Shown: positions 1 to 9,590, counted from the stretch's first letter. The stretch: DNA of 30,478 nucleotides from Ruminococcaceae bacterium UBA1375 (GCA_002305795.1 DBRF01000016.1:73709-104186); one strand, 5' to 3'. The notes: generated by a model not told the origin, from the sequence alone. Program-made: numbers and translations.

Positions 1-1422
1 TGTGCGGGAGCGAGGGTTGAAATTAAATAATTATGTGATAAGCCTACACGCAGTAAAGCCGTCGCTCCCTGTGCGGGAGCGTGGGTTGAAATCGACATTT
101 TTCCCATCCACATAAGCCTCTGCCGCTGGTCGCTCCCTGTGCGGGAGCGTGGGTTGAAATGGAGGATGCGGTCTGGCAAATCTCCGTGATTCTGGTCGTC
201 GCTCCCTGTGCGGGAGCGTGGGTTGAAATCCAGGTCACGGCTCTGCCGTTAATCACCGGAGTTGCGTCGCTCCCTGTGCGGGAGCGTGGGTTGAAATTCC
301 TGCGGACTACCCTGCAAGTACCATCCAGATCAGTCGCTCCCTGTGCGGGAGCGTGGGTTGAAATTTCATTCACCGTCACTTCCTCCGGCTCCGGCAGGTC
401 GCTCCCTGTGCGGGAGCGTGGGTTGAAATAGTTTTTCGGACACCGCCCTGAAAGGCGGAACGGGTCGCTCCCTGTGCGGGAGCGTGGGTTGAAATGTCGC
501 TGGGGCCTTTGTTGGTGATATCAATGGTGGCGTCGCTCCCTGTGCGGGAGCGAGGGTTGAAATCTTGAAAAGCCGGTAAGCGTTTTCGATGTACGGCAGT
601 CGCTCCCTGTGCGGGAGCGAGGGTTGAAATACATTGCAGTAGATGCCAACGTCATACCCTTCTGCGTCGCTCCCTGTGCGGGAGCGAGGGTTGAAATCCG
701 CCAGATAGCGCCCGTCCAGCACAGTGCGGAGTCGCTCCCTGTGCGGGAGCGAGGGTTGAAATGGACTATAAAGAAAATTATCGTAGCCGGGATGCTGTCG
801 CTCCCTGTGCGGGAGCGAGGGTTGAAATGTGCGGAAACGGGTCGAGATTGCTATGGCTTTGTCGCTCCCTGTGCGGGAGCGAGGGTTGAAATTCCCGCCA
901 CGGACAAGTCCTGGCACGGGCTTCCAGTCGCTCCCTGTGCGGGAGCGAGGGTTGAAACGTTTTCCTCCATGTTCATTTTTTCAAACGGTTTTTGTCGCTC
1001 CCTGTGCGGGAGCGAGGGTTGAAACAACGCCGTCCGGTCCCTGATAAGCCGTCTGCTTCGTCGCTCCCTGTGCGGGAGCGAGGGTTGAAACATCCTCATA
1101 CTGCCATCGGGGGGAGGTCTTGCCGTCGCTCCCTGTGCGGGAGCGAGGGTTGAAACTCCGTCCCAGATAGACAGGGCAAGGTCCGGCCTGTCGTCGCTCC
1201 CTGTGCGGAAGCGTGGGTTGAAATGAAACTCTCTCCCAGGATGGAGTAGAGCTGGCTGGTCGCTCCCTGTGCGGGAGCGTGGGTTGAAATTCTTACGGTA
1301 TCGACCTGACCAAGACTTTCAGCGTCGTTCCCTGTGCGGGAGCGTGGGTTGAAATACTTCGTGCTTACGCACGGGCAACCTGGATATTTGGTCGCTCCCT
1401 GTGCGGGAGCGTGGATTGAAAT
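1..1422 (+). CRISPR. CRISPR array, type I-C-like repeat, 22 repeats and 21 spacers, 5' end outside window
   Basis: Thirty-two-base repeats beginning GTCGCTCCCTGTGCGGGAGC and ending in GGGTTGAAAT or GGGTTGAAAC recur at 61, 129, 198, 266, 333, 398, 464, 532, 599, 666, 731, 797, 861, 927, 994, 1060, 1125, 1193, 1259, 1324 and 1391. A cut repeat occupies 1-23. Spacers are 32-37 bases, all different by eye. The repeat carries a 7-bp stem (CGCTCCC/GGGAGCG), and the length and TTGAAA(C/T) 3' end match type I-C repeats. By that analogy the crRNA reads on the plus strand, so the leader and cas genes should lie left of the window. Three of the last four repeats carry changes (GGAAG in 1193-1224, GTCGTTCCC in 1324-1355, GTGGATTG in 1391-1422), which fits a trailer end on the right. 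Open frames in this stretch are translated repeats. Confidence 0.97.
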
Positions 1423-1423
1423 T

Positions 1424-1473
1424 CAAAAGAAAAACACCACCCAACCAGGAAAATCTCCCGTTGGATGGTGTTT
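1424..1473 (-). terminator. Intrinsic terminator of the clpP-clpX transcript
   Basis: The arms at 1432-1445 and 1460-1473 pair over 14 bases with one G-U (minus-strand reading AAACACCATCCAAC and GTTGGGTGGTGTTT), followed on the minus strand by TTCTTTTG. It lies just past the clpX stop and starts about ten bases after the last CRISPR repeat, so it also keeps clpX transcription from running antisense into the array. Confidence 0.8.
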
Positions 1474-1487
1474 ATCATTCTTTTCGT

Positions 1488-2765
1488 TTAGCTGGATTTC
1501 GGAAGCGCATTGCGGTGGGTGTACACAATCTTTTTGGGATCGTCCACTCCTTCCGCTGTAATGGTCACCGACTCCACGGTGGGGTCGGAGGGAATGGAGA
1601 ACATCAGATTTTGCAGCAACTCCTCCATAATGCCCCGCAAGCCCCGGGCACCGGTCTTCCGTTCCAAAGCACGGCGGGCAATGGCCCGAAGGGCGTCGTC
1701 GGTAAAGCTCAGCTCCACATGATCCATAGCAAAGAGAGCCTGGTACTGCTTGACAATGCTGTCCTTGGGCTCGGTGAGGATCCGCACCAGAGAACCTTCA
1801 TCCAAGGCTTCCAGAGTGGTAATCATAGGCAGACGGCCAACCAATTCCGGAATCAGGCCGAATTTCACCAAATCGTGGGGGATAATCTGCTTGAGCAGTT
1901 CGCTGTCCCGCAAGGCGCCGCCGGAGGTAACCGTACCGCCAAAGCCCATGGAGGACTTATTGGTGCGCTGTTCAATGATCCGCTCGATGCCCTCAAAAGC
2001 GCCGCCGCAGATGAAGAGGATGTTGGTGGTATCCACCTGGATGCACTCCTGATTGGGGTGCTTCCGGCCCCCTTGGGGCGGTACATTGGACACCGTGCCT
2101 TCCACAATCTTCAGCAGAGACTGCTGCACCCCTTCCCCGCTGACATCTCGGGTGATGGAGGGATTTTCGCTTTTCCGGGTGATCTTATCAATTTCGTCGA
2201 TATAGATAATGCCACGCTGGGCCGCTTCCACGTCGTAATCCGCCGCTTGCAGCAGCCGCACCAGCACATTTTCCACGTCATCGCCCACATAACCGGCTTC
2301 AGTCAAAGTGGTGGCGTCGGCAATGGCAAAGGGCACGTTGAGGGTTTTGGCCAAAGTCTGCGCCAGGTAAGTTTTTCCCACGCCGGTGGGACCCAGCAGC
2401 AGCACATTGCTTTTGCGAATCTCCACATCCGGATTCTGGTTGCTGTCAATCCGCTTATAGTGGTTGTATACTGCCACCGACAGCGCAATTTTGGCCTGTT
2501 CCTGCCCTACCACATACTGATCCAGCACCGCTTTGATTTCCTTGGGCTTCATCAAGGGCACCTTGGCGGTGTTTTTCTTTTTCCGACGGGCGGCAGCCTG
2601 ATGGCGGTAATCGGTGAGACCATCGTCGTCAAAGAGCATACTGTAACACAGGGAAACGCAATCGTCGCAGATATAAGCGCCGTTTCCAAACAGCATACGG
2701 TTGGCTTCCGCTTCGGTTTTGCCACAGAAACTGCAGCGGGGCATTCTTTCGTTGTTATTGGCCAT
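1488..2765 (-). CDS. clpX: ATP-dependent Clp protease ATP-binding subunit ClpX
   Basis: AAA+ unfoldase that recognises tagged or damaged substrates and threads them into the ClpP chamber in the cytoplasm. The 425-residue protein has the usual family length. The N-terminal zinc-binding domain shows Cys11, Cys14, Cys33 and Cys36. Walker A is GPTGVGKT at about 125-132 and Walker B is IIYIDEID at about 186-193, followed by the ClpX-type sensor and C-terminal small domain. It starts 35 bases after the clpP stop on the same strand, so the two are very likely co-transcribed and make the complete ClpXP protease. A terminator follows. Nothing is missing. Confidence 0.97.
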   Translation of the reverse strand: MANNNERMPRCSFCGKTEAEANRMLFGNGAYICDDCVSLCYSMLFDDDGLTDYRHQAAARRKKKNTAKVPLMKPKEIKAVLDQYVVGQEQAKIALSVAVYNHYKRIDSNQNPDVEIRKSNVLLLGPTGVGKTYLAQTLAKTLNVPFAIADATTLTEAGYVGDDVENVLVRLLQAADYDVEAAQRGIIYIDEIDKITRKSENPSITRDVSGEGVQQSLLKIVEGTVSNVPPQGGRKHPNQECIQVDTTNILFICGGAFEGIERIIEQRTNKSSMGFGGTVTSGGALRDSELLKQIIPHDLVKFGLIPELVGRLPMITTLEALDEGSLVRILTEPKDSIVKQYQALFAMDHVELSFTDDALRAIARRALERKTGARGLRGIMEELLQNLMFSIPSDPTVESVTITAEGVDDPKKIVYTHRNALPKSS

Positions 2766-2800
2766 AAGTAAGGCTTCTCCTTTTCTCTGTCAACACAGAG

Positions 2801-3391
2801 TTACCGTTTCTCAAATACTTTGTCGATGAGGCCGTATTCCAGGGCTTCCTGAGCGGACATATAGTTATCCCGCTCGCAGTCCTGAGCCAGCTGCTCATAG
2901 CTCTTGCCGCAGTTATCTGCCAGGATCTGGGTCAGGTTCTTCTTGGTGCGCAGCAGATGATTGGTAGCAATCTCAATATCCGTGGCCTGGCCGGACAGTC
3001 CGCCGCCGCCGATCAGGGGCTGGTGGATCATGATCTCACTGTGAGGCAGGGCAATCCGCTTGCCCTTGGCGCCGCTGGACAGCAGGAAAGCGCCCATGCT
3101 GGCGGCCATGCCGATGCAGATGGTGGACACGTCGCACTTGATATACTGCATGGTGTCGTAGATGGCCATGCCGGCTGTGATGGAGCCGCCGGGGGAGTTA
3201 ATGTACAGGCTGATGTCCTTTTCCGGGTCCTGGCTTTCCAGATACAGCAGCTGGGCTACCACCACGCTGGCGGTGGCGTCGTCTACCTGGTCGCAAAGCA
3301 TCACAATCCGGTCGTTGAGCAGGCGGGAGAAAATGTCGTAGGAGCGTTCACCCCGTCCGGTCTGTTCTACTACATAAGGTACTAATGCCAT
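2801..3391 (-). CDS. clpP: ATP-dependent Clp protease proteolytic subunit ClpP
   Basis: Serine peptidase subunit that forms the tetradecameric chamber of ClpXP/ClpCP. The 196-residue product has the catalytic triad Ser98 (GMAASMG), His123 (MIHQP) and Asp175 (CERDNYMS). The Asp is three residues further from His than in E. coli because of a short insertion in the IGGGGLSGQATDIEI loop. The SPGGS oxyanion motif is at 66-70. An AAGGAAGGA ribosome site precedes the ATG. It lies between tig and clpX, the classic order, with its own upstream regulatory region and a hairpin separating it from tig. Confidence 0.97.
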   Translation of the reverse strand: MALVPYVVEQTGRGERSYDIFSRLLNDRIVMLCDQVDDATASVVVAQLLYLESQDPEKDISLYINSPGGSITAGMAIYDTMQYIKCDVSTICIGMAASMGAFLLSSGAKGKRIALPHSEIMIHQPLIGGGGLSGQATDIEIATNHLLRTKKNLTQILADNCGKSYEQLAQDCERDNYMSAQEALEYGLIDKVFEKR

Positions 3392-3453
3392 AAAGTATCC
3401 TTCCTTTCCATAAAACGCAGCTCACCGGCGCACTGCCGCAAGCTACAAAGGGT

Positions 3454-3473
3454 ATTTTACACCTTTTTTGACC
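3454..3473 (-). promoter_or_regulatory. Candidate CtsR operator overlapping the clpP -10
   Basis: Read on the minus strand, 3473 to 3457 is GGTCAAA-AAA-GGTGTAA. It resembles the CtsR heat-shock operator, two GGTCAAA heptads separated by three bases: the first half is perfect and the second matches 5 of 7. It overlaps a -10-like TAAAAT (3459 to 3454), and another GGTCA lies about 13 bases further upstream. CtsR control of clpP is known in Firmicutes; here it is inferred from the motif. The -35 is poor, so the exact promoter is unsure. Confidence 0.45.
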
Positions 3474-3574
3474 TTCATTAGTGACCTTCTTATGGCCAGT
3501 CTTTGAAGAAAAAGTAAATAAAAACACCCAAGCCGGAAAAATTCTTCTGAAAAACAGTTTTTTCCCTTTTTCGC

Positions 3575-3612
3575 AAAAGCCGGAATCAGCCGACCCACAA
3601 CGAGCCGGCTGA
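3575..3612 (-). terminator. Probable terminator between tig and clpP
   Basis: TCAGCCG (3586-3592) and CGGCTGA (3606-3612) form a 7-bp stem. An alternative AGCCGG/CCGGCT pairing ends directly in TTTT on the minus strand. The T run is short, so some read-through from tig to clpP is expected. Confidence 0.5.
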
Positions 3613-3630
3613 CACAGGGATTTGGCATTC

Positions 3631-4914
3631 TTATTTTTCAGTCACCACGGCGGAATTCTTCACCAGATCAATGGCCAGATTCACAGCCACATCCTCTTTC
3701 AAAGTTTCTGCCGGCAGCATCTCCTTGACCTTATCTACTTCCAGCTGATAGGCCTTGGCCAGCTTTTCGTACTCGGCGTTCATGTCCTCTTCGGTGGGCT
3801 GGATGTTTTCCAGTTCCACGATCTTTTCCAGAGCCAGACGCACCTTAACTTCCTTCTCCGCCTGTTCCCGGAAGGTCTTTTTCAAACCGTCTTCGGTGGT
3901 GCCGGTGTACTGCTGGTACAGCTCCAGGCTCATGCCCTGGCTGGTGAGGCGGTACTCAAATTCCCGCACCTTTTCGTCCACCCGGACGTCGATCATCTCT
4001 TCGGGGATGTCGGCCTGCATCTTCTCGATGAGCATATCCACCAGCTTATTTTCCACCTGGGTGTCGGCATCCTTCTGGTTGGCTTCTTCCATCTTCCGCT
4101 TTTCGTCGGCCTTCAGCTCATCCAAAGTGTCAAATTCGCTGACATCCTTGGCAAACTCGTCGTCCAGAGCGGGGTACTCGGTGTAGCGGATGGCGCTGAT
4201 TTTGCACTTGAACACAGCGGCCTTGCCCTTGAGCTCTTCGGCGTGGTAGTCTTCCGGGAAGGTGACGTTGACGTCAAACTCTTCGCCGATGTTCTTGCCT
4301 TCCATCTGGTCTTCAAAGCCGGGGATGAACTGGCCGGAGCCCAGGGTCAGGGTGTAGTTTTCCGCTTTTCCGCCTTCAAAGGGAACGCCGTCCACGCTGC
4401 CGTCGAAGTCAAAGGTGACGGTGTCGCCCTTCTGGGTGGCACGGTCATCCACATCAATCTGACGGCCGTGGCCGTGCTGCATGGCTTCCATTCTCTTCTG
4501 GACGTCTTCGTCGGTGACGGGCTTGACTTCCTTTTCCACTTCCATGCCCTTGTAGCCTTCCAGGGTCACTTCCGGCTTGGTAACCACGGTGATGGTAAAA
4601 GTAACGCCGTTTTCCTTGCTGATTTCCTTCACGTCCACGCTGGGGGGCGCAACCACCGTCAGGCCGCTTTCCTTCACCGCATCGTTGACGGTGTCGGGAT
4701 ACAGGTCGTTGACAGCATCTTCATAAAACAGCCCTTCCCCGTACATTCTTTCCACAATCTTTCGGGGAGCCTTGCCTTTGCGGAAGCCGGGCACGTCGAT
4801 GCGCTTGCGGTTTTTCAAAAACGCCTTCTGCACAGCCGCTTCAAAGGCTTCGGCGTCCACCGCAGCGGTCAATTCATATTTATTGGTTTCCAGTTGTTTG
4901 GTTTCCTTAAGCAT
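3631..4914 (-). CDS. tig: Trigger factor, ribosome-associated chaperone and peptidyl-prolyl isomerase
   Basis: Chaperone that docks at the ribosomal exit tunnel and shields nascent chains. The 427-residue protein is full length. The ribosome-binding domain carries the signature FRKGKAP at about 44-50. A FKBP-type isomerase domain follows (about 155-240, KGDTVTFDFDGSVDGVPFEGG), and then the helical C-terminal chaperone domain, rich in Glu and Lys. It is the first gene of the tig-clpP-clpX set that couples folding and degradation of new proteins. A TATAAT box with an extended TG lies upstream (4950-4955). Confidence 0.96.
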   Translation of the reverse strand: MLKETKQLETNKYELTAAVDAEAFEAAVQKAFLKNRKRIDVPGFRKGKAPRKIVERMYGEGLFYEDAVNDLYPDTVNDAVKESGLTVVAPPSVDVKEISKENGVTFTITVVTKPEVTLEGYKGMEVEKEVKPVTDEDVQKRMEAMQHGHGRQIDVDDRATQKGDTVTFDFDGSVDGVPFEGGKAENYTLTLGSGQFIPGFEDQMEGKNIGEEFDVNVTFPEDYHAEELKGKAAVFKCKISAIRYTEYPALDDEFAKDVSEFDTLDELKADEKRKMEEANQKDADTQVENKLVDMLIEKMQADIPEEMIDVRVDEKVREFEYRLTSQGMSLELYQQYTGTTEDGLKKTFREQAEKEVKVRLALEKIVELENIQPTEEDMNAEYEKLAKAYQLEVDKVKEMLPAETLKEDVAVNLAIDLVKNSAVVTEK

Positions 4915-4949
4915 AGGTAACTTCCTCCAGTAAAAATTACATCTTACTG

Positions 4950-4977
4950 ATTATAGCATACCCCAACCTAAAATGCC
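4950..4977 (-). promoter_or_regulatory. Probable tig promoter (extended -10)
   Basis: The minus strand reads TGCTATAAT ending at 4950, a consensus -10 with the TGn extension. The -35 position (TGGCAT, 17 bases upstream) is weak. The rest of the divergent gap up to 5169 is AT-rich with long A and T runs; I see no gene there. Confidence 0.6.
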
Positions 4978-5169
4978 ACTACTTTTTTCAAATTTTTGCG
5001 GCGTTTTCTTTTTCAAGAAAAAATAGAAAAAAACGGGGGAATTTCTGGGCAAATTTTCTGTCCCAAGACCCTTTTTCTAGCCCTTGCAGCCGGTCAAATT
5101 GATCAGAAACCCTTTGTTTTTTCTGAAAAATTCCAAAATCTTCTCCAAAAATATCACTGCAACAAGGGG

Positions 5170-5198
5170 TTGAAAACCAAAGCAGGCTGTGTTAGAAT
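5170..5198 (+). promoter_or_regulatory. Ferredoxin promoter
   Basis: TTGAAA (5170-5175), a 17-base spacer and TAGAAT (5193-5198) lie about 30 bases before the ferredoxin start. The ribosome site GGAGGTG (5217-5223) follows. Confidence 0.7.
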
Positions 5199-5229
5199 AG
5201 GGGTAACAAAATCACGGAGGTGAAAAAGG

Positions 5230-5400
5230 ATGGCTTACCAGATTAGTGATGACTGCATCTCCTGCGGCGCTTGTGCAGCAGAATGTCCCGCCGGCGCAAT
5301 CAGCGAAGGCGACGGCAAGTATGTGATCGACGCTGACGCCTGCATGGATTGTGGCGCTTGTGCCAGCACCTGCCCGGTTGGCGCTCCCCAGGAAGCGTGA
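5230..5400 (+). CDS. 2[4Fe-4S] ferredoxin, 56 residues
   Basis: Small clostridial-type ferredoxin, a low-potential electron carrier in the cytoplasm for pyruvate:ferredoxin oxidoreductase, hydrogenases and similar enzymes. It has two cluster motifs, CISCGACAAECP near residues 9-20 and CMDCGACASTCP near 38-49, each with CxxCxxCxxxCP spacing. The duplicated architecture and length are typical. The GGAGGTG ribosome site lies seven bases before the ATG. It stands alone, with its own promoter and a strong terminator, as clostridial ferredoxin genes usually do. Confidence 0.95.
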   Translation: MAYQISDDCISCGACAAECPAGAISEGDGKYVIDADACMDCGACASTCPVGAPQEA

Positions 5401-5415
5401 TACAAGGCAAGGCCT

Positions 5416-5458
5416 AAAAACCACCCGACTGCAATGTGCAAACCGGGTGGTTTTTTCT
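5416..5458. terminator. Bidirectional terminator between ferredoxin and the NTF2-like gene
   Basis: ACCACCCG (5420-5427) pairs with CGGGTGGT (5444-5451), flanked by A runs on the left and T runs on the right. It therefore ends both the plus-strand ferredoxin transcript and the minus-strand operon ending at 5471. Confidence 0.85.
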
Positions 5459-5470
5459 TTTTTGTCCTCA

Positions 5471-5896
5471 TCAGAACCATTTGGCAGGTTCTTGGCGAAA
5501 TACCGGCTTGGGGCCGCCGGCATAGGGGTCGTACCGGTTTGTGTTGCAGCCGAACTCCTGGAGAAAATGAATTTTTCCTTCCCCGTTCCAGACCACCAGG
5601 GTCATGCCGTCAAACGCTTCTATGGCGCCATTCTTCATTTGATTTTTGAAATACCACTGTACAACGGTTTGGTCCTCTTTGTGAAAGAACTGCTTCACAT
5701 CCCATTGCAGCACCGTTCCCCTGGTATTCCATTCCTCAAACCACCATTTAATTTTGGCAAGGCCGCAGTATTCCGGCCCCCAGCTTTCCAGATAAACGGC
5801 ATCCGGCGCAAACACCCTTTCCATCCCCAAATCCCTTTTTTGCAGCCACATGGAAAACCACAGGCGGATGGCTTCTTCTCTGGCATTGGCGGTCAT
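5471..5896 (-). CDS. NTF2/SnoaL-fold protein, function unknown
   Basis: A 141-residue protein with the look of the NTF2-like (SnoaL/DUF4440-like) cone fold: an early helix (REEAIRLWFSMWLQKRDL), the F-x-x-D-A-x-Y-x-E-S-W-G-P-E motif near 28-43 and aromatic-rich strands. Families of this fold range from isomerases and hydrolases to plain ligand binders, so no reaction is assigned. The ATG at 5896 is chosen because GAGGAG lies seven bases before it; a longer frame upstream runs into the isomerase gene. It is the last gene of the kinase-deaminase-isomerase operon and may act on the same sugar or a toxic intermediate, which is inference only. Confidence 0.75.
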   Translation of the reverse strand: MTANAREEAIRLWFSMWLQKRDLGMERVFAPDAVYLESWGPEYCGLAKIKWWFEEWNTRGTVLQWDVKQFFHKEDQTVVQWYFKNQMKNGAIEAFDGMTLVVWNGEGKIHFLQEFGCNTNRYDPYAGGPKPVFRQEPAKWF

Positions 5897-5957
5897 ACAA
5901 TCACTCCTCAAAAAGGAAGCAGGACGCACGAATCCTGCGCCCTGTTCCATCTTTTCT

Positions 5958-7448
<1,491 letters not shown>

Positions 7449-7462
7449 TTTATTTCTCTCCT

Positions 7463-7854
7463 TTACACATCCTCCTGCTCCCAGGGATGGGGCAGCAATT
7501 CTTTTAAGGGAACTGCCCGATCCCCTGTCACAGCGGCCAGGGTGTTTCTGTTATGTTCACTGATCTGTGCCATAAATTCCCGGCACCGGCCGCAGGGAGG
7601 AAAAACCCTTCCATCCTCCCCACCGCAATAATCTGGGCAATTTGAGTTTCCCCGGCTTTCAGCATTTCCGCCATGGCCGCCTGCTCGGCGCAAAAACCCA
7701 GGGAACAGGGCAGGTCGATGCATATGCCGGTGAAGACGGTTCCATTTACCGTTTCCAAGGCACAGGCCACCTGCCCCGCTTCCCCATACTGCTTTAATTT
7801 CATGGGGCGGAGGGTCTGCCGGGCGGTTGCGTAAAGCTCTGCCAAATCTTTCAC
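7463..7854 (-). pseudogene. Cytidine deaminase-like protein, frameshifted (130 residues if restored)
   Basis: Zinc-dependent nucleoside or base deaminase of the cytidine/blasticidin-S deaminase fold. The first frame, from ATG at 7854, gives the Cys55-Ala56-Glu57 zinc and proton-shuttle motif (GFCAEQAAM). The second motif, PPCGRCREF (Cys88 and Cys91 after repair), is in another frame. The break lies in the C run 7618-7621: five bases instead of four would give a continuous 130-residue protein, the normal length, ending WEQEDV at 7463. As read, the product loses two zinc cysteines and would be dead. It lies between kinase and isomerase genes, an unusual place for a deaminase. A sequencing slip is a real possibility. 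Confidence 0.8.
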
Positions 7855-7875
7855 AGAGTTTTCCTTCCTTTCCTG

Positions 7876-9346
7876 TTACTCCCCGGACCAGCCTTTCAGC
7901 CTGGGATAAAGCTGTTTCCAAGCCCGATACCGTTGGTGGTACCGCCGCACCAGGCTGGGTTCGGGGAGGATCTGGGTCTTGACTTTGCACAGGCGCTGAG
8001 TGTAAGCCGCCAGGTCTGTTTCTTCTCCGCAGGCCACCGCCGCCAGCATAGCCCCGCCGTAACCGGGACCCTGCTCGGTTTGGAGCAGCTCCAGGGGAAT
8101 CCCCAGCACATTGGCCAAGATAGTCCGCCAGAGGGGGCTTTTGGCTCCCCCGCCGCAGAGACGGCTGGAGGTGACCGGAATGCCCTGAGCTTTGGCGATT
8201 TCCACACAGTCCCGGATGGCAAAGGCCACCCCTTCCAGCACCGCCTGGGTCATGGCTTCCCGAGGGGTGTCCATGGACAGGCCGAAGAAAGCGCCCCGCA
8301 CCGTGGAATCGTTGTGAGGGCTGCGCTCCCCCATGAGATAAGGGAGAAAATACACCGGGTTGGAGCCCAGGGTGTCCCGACAGATAAACTGCTGTTCTTC
8401 GGCATACTCCTTGGTGTGAAGGATATTTTCCATCCACCACTGGTTGCAGCTGGCCGCCGAGAGGATGCAGCCCATCAGGTGATAGCCGCCGTCGGCATGG
8501 CGGAAGGAATGGAGGGCGTTTTGAGGGTCTACCGCAAACTGCTTTCCGGTGATGAACACGGTGCCGGAGGTGCCCAAACTGATGTTGCACTTTCCGGGGC
8601 CCACCACCCCGCAGCCCACTGCCGCCGCCGCATTGTCCCCGGCTCCGGCGCAGACAGTGACCCCCCCGGGGCAGTCCCAACCGCCGGGCCAGATCCGGCT
8701 TTACCGTGCTGATGGGTTCAAAGCTCTTGTGCAGGGACGGGAGCTGGTCTTCCCGAAGGCCGCAGAGGTCCAGCATTTCTTGGCTCCAGCAGCCATGCTC
8801 CACATCCAGCAGCAGGGTGCCGGAAGCGTCGGAGTAATCGGTGGAGAGAACGCCGGTGAGACGGTAATTGATGTAATCTTTGGGGAGCAGGATTTTTGCA
8901 ATGCGGGCGAAGAGATTGGGCTCCTGCTCCTTCATCCAAAGCAGCTTGGGGGCGGTAAACCCGGCAAAGGCGATGTTGCCGGTGAGGCGGCCGAGGGTCA
9001 CCTTTCCGGGGTTTTGGTTAAGCTGGTCAGTCTGGGGCTGGGTGCGGCTGTCGTTCCAGAGGATGGCGGGGCGGATCACCTGTCCGGCATCGTCCAGCGC
9101 CACCAGGCCGTGCATCTGGCCCGACACCCCGATTCCCTTCACCTTATGGGCTTCCTGGCCTTTTAACAGCAGGGAAATCCCCTCCTGCACCCGCTGCCAC
9201 CAATCCTCCGGGTTTTGCTCACTCCAGCCGGGGTAGGGATACCGGACGGGATAGTCCCGGCTGATCTGATTGACGATGGCGCCGTTTTGCTCCATCAGCA
9301 GCAGCTTCACCGCCGAAGTACCCAAATCAATGCCAATGTAAAGCAT
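7876..9346 (-). pseudogene. xylB: FGGY-family sugar kinase, xylulokinase-like, frameshifted
   Basis: ATP-dependent carbohydrate kinase, closest by eye to xylulokinase. The N-terminal part carries IGIDLGTSAVKLLLME (phosphate binding), GVSGQMHGLV (sugar site) and ILWNDSRT. The second half continues in a different frame: CAGAGDNAAAAVG (catalytic Asp), NISLGTSGTVF, and CGGGAKSPLWRTILANVLG (adenosine site), ending KGWSGE. The break is at 8661-8671, seven G next to four C in coding sense; one C fewer restores a protein of about 490 residues, the usual XylB length. The start at 9346 (MLYIGIDLG) is preferred because GGAGGT lies six bases before it; the ATG at 9352 abuts the ribosome site. It is the first gene of the catabolic operon. 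Confidence 0.85.
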
Positions 9347-9365
9347 GGTCATACCTCCTTTATGT

Positions 9366-9399
9366 CAAGTCTGTTTCCGGCAGGGAATTTCAAGACTTG
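9366..9399 (-). promoter_or_regulatory. Inverted repeat just upstream of the kinase ribosome site
   Basis: CAAGTCT (9366-9372) and AGACTTG (9393-9399) form a 7-bp inverted repeat with a 20-base centre in the 5' leader of the operon. It ends about 10 bases before the AAAGGAGG ribosome site. It could be a repressor operator or an RNA hairpin; no regulator gene is next to it. Confidence 0.35.
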
Positions 9400-9450
9400 T
9401 GGGGTTTCCCTAAAAAATCCAGAAATTCCACCTGCATTTTTCCACTTTTC

Positions 9451-9479
9451 AGTATAGCGTATTTGAGGGGAAAATACAA
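9451..9479 (-). promoter_or_regulatory. Promoter of the kinase-deaminase-isomerase operon
   Basis: On the minus strand TTGTAT (9479 to 9474), a 17-base spacer and TATACT (9456 to 9451). It would give a leader of about 95 bases before the kinase start. Confidence 0.6.
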
Positions 9480-9522
9480 TCCGAAAGGAAGTTTTTTTCG
9501 CAGTTTCCCACCGGTGTGGGGA

Positions 9523-9551
9523 TTGCTTTTTTCCGGGAATGCCACTATAAT
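9523..9551 (+). promoter_or_regulatory. murD promoter
   Basis: TTGCTT (9523-9528), 17 bases, TATAAT (9546-9551), some 40 bases before murD. A short hairpin CCCAC-CGGT-GTGGG (9508-9521) overlaps its upstream edge. Confidence 0.65.
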
Positions 9552-9590
9552 GAAGTATCAGATGAAATTTGGGAAAGGATGGGAAAGGTT

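Noticed and set aside
44..1099. Several open frames rich in APAQGAT, LPVRERGLK or SLPHRER
   Set aside because: They are translations of the CRISPR repeat in different frames, with spacing equal to the array period.
1401..2771. Long plus-strand open frame opposite clpX
   Set aside because: Antisense shadow of clpX, starting in a CRISPR repeat; no ribosome site or protein-family motif.
3622..4920. 432-codon plus-strand frame opposite tig
   Set aside because: Mirror frame caused by codon bias of trigger factor; hydrophobic, repetitive and without any recognisable motif.
4996..5223. 75-codon frame upstream of ferredoxin
   Set aside because: Overlaps the ferredoxin promoter and ribosome site in AT-rich DNA; no ribosome site or motif of its own.
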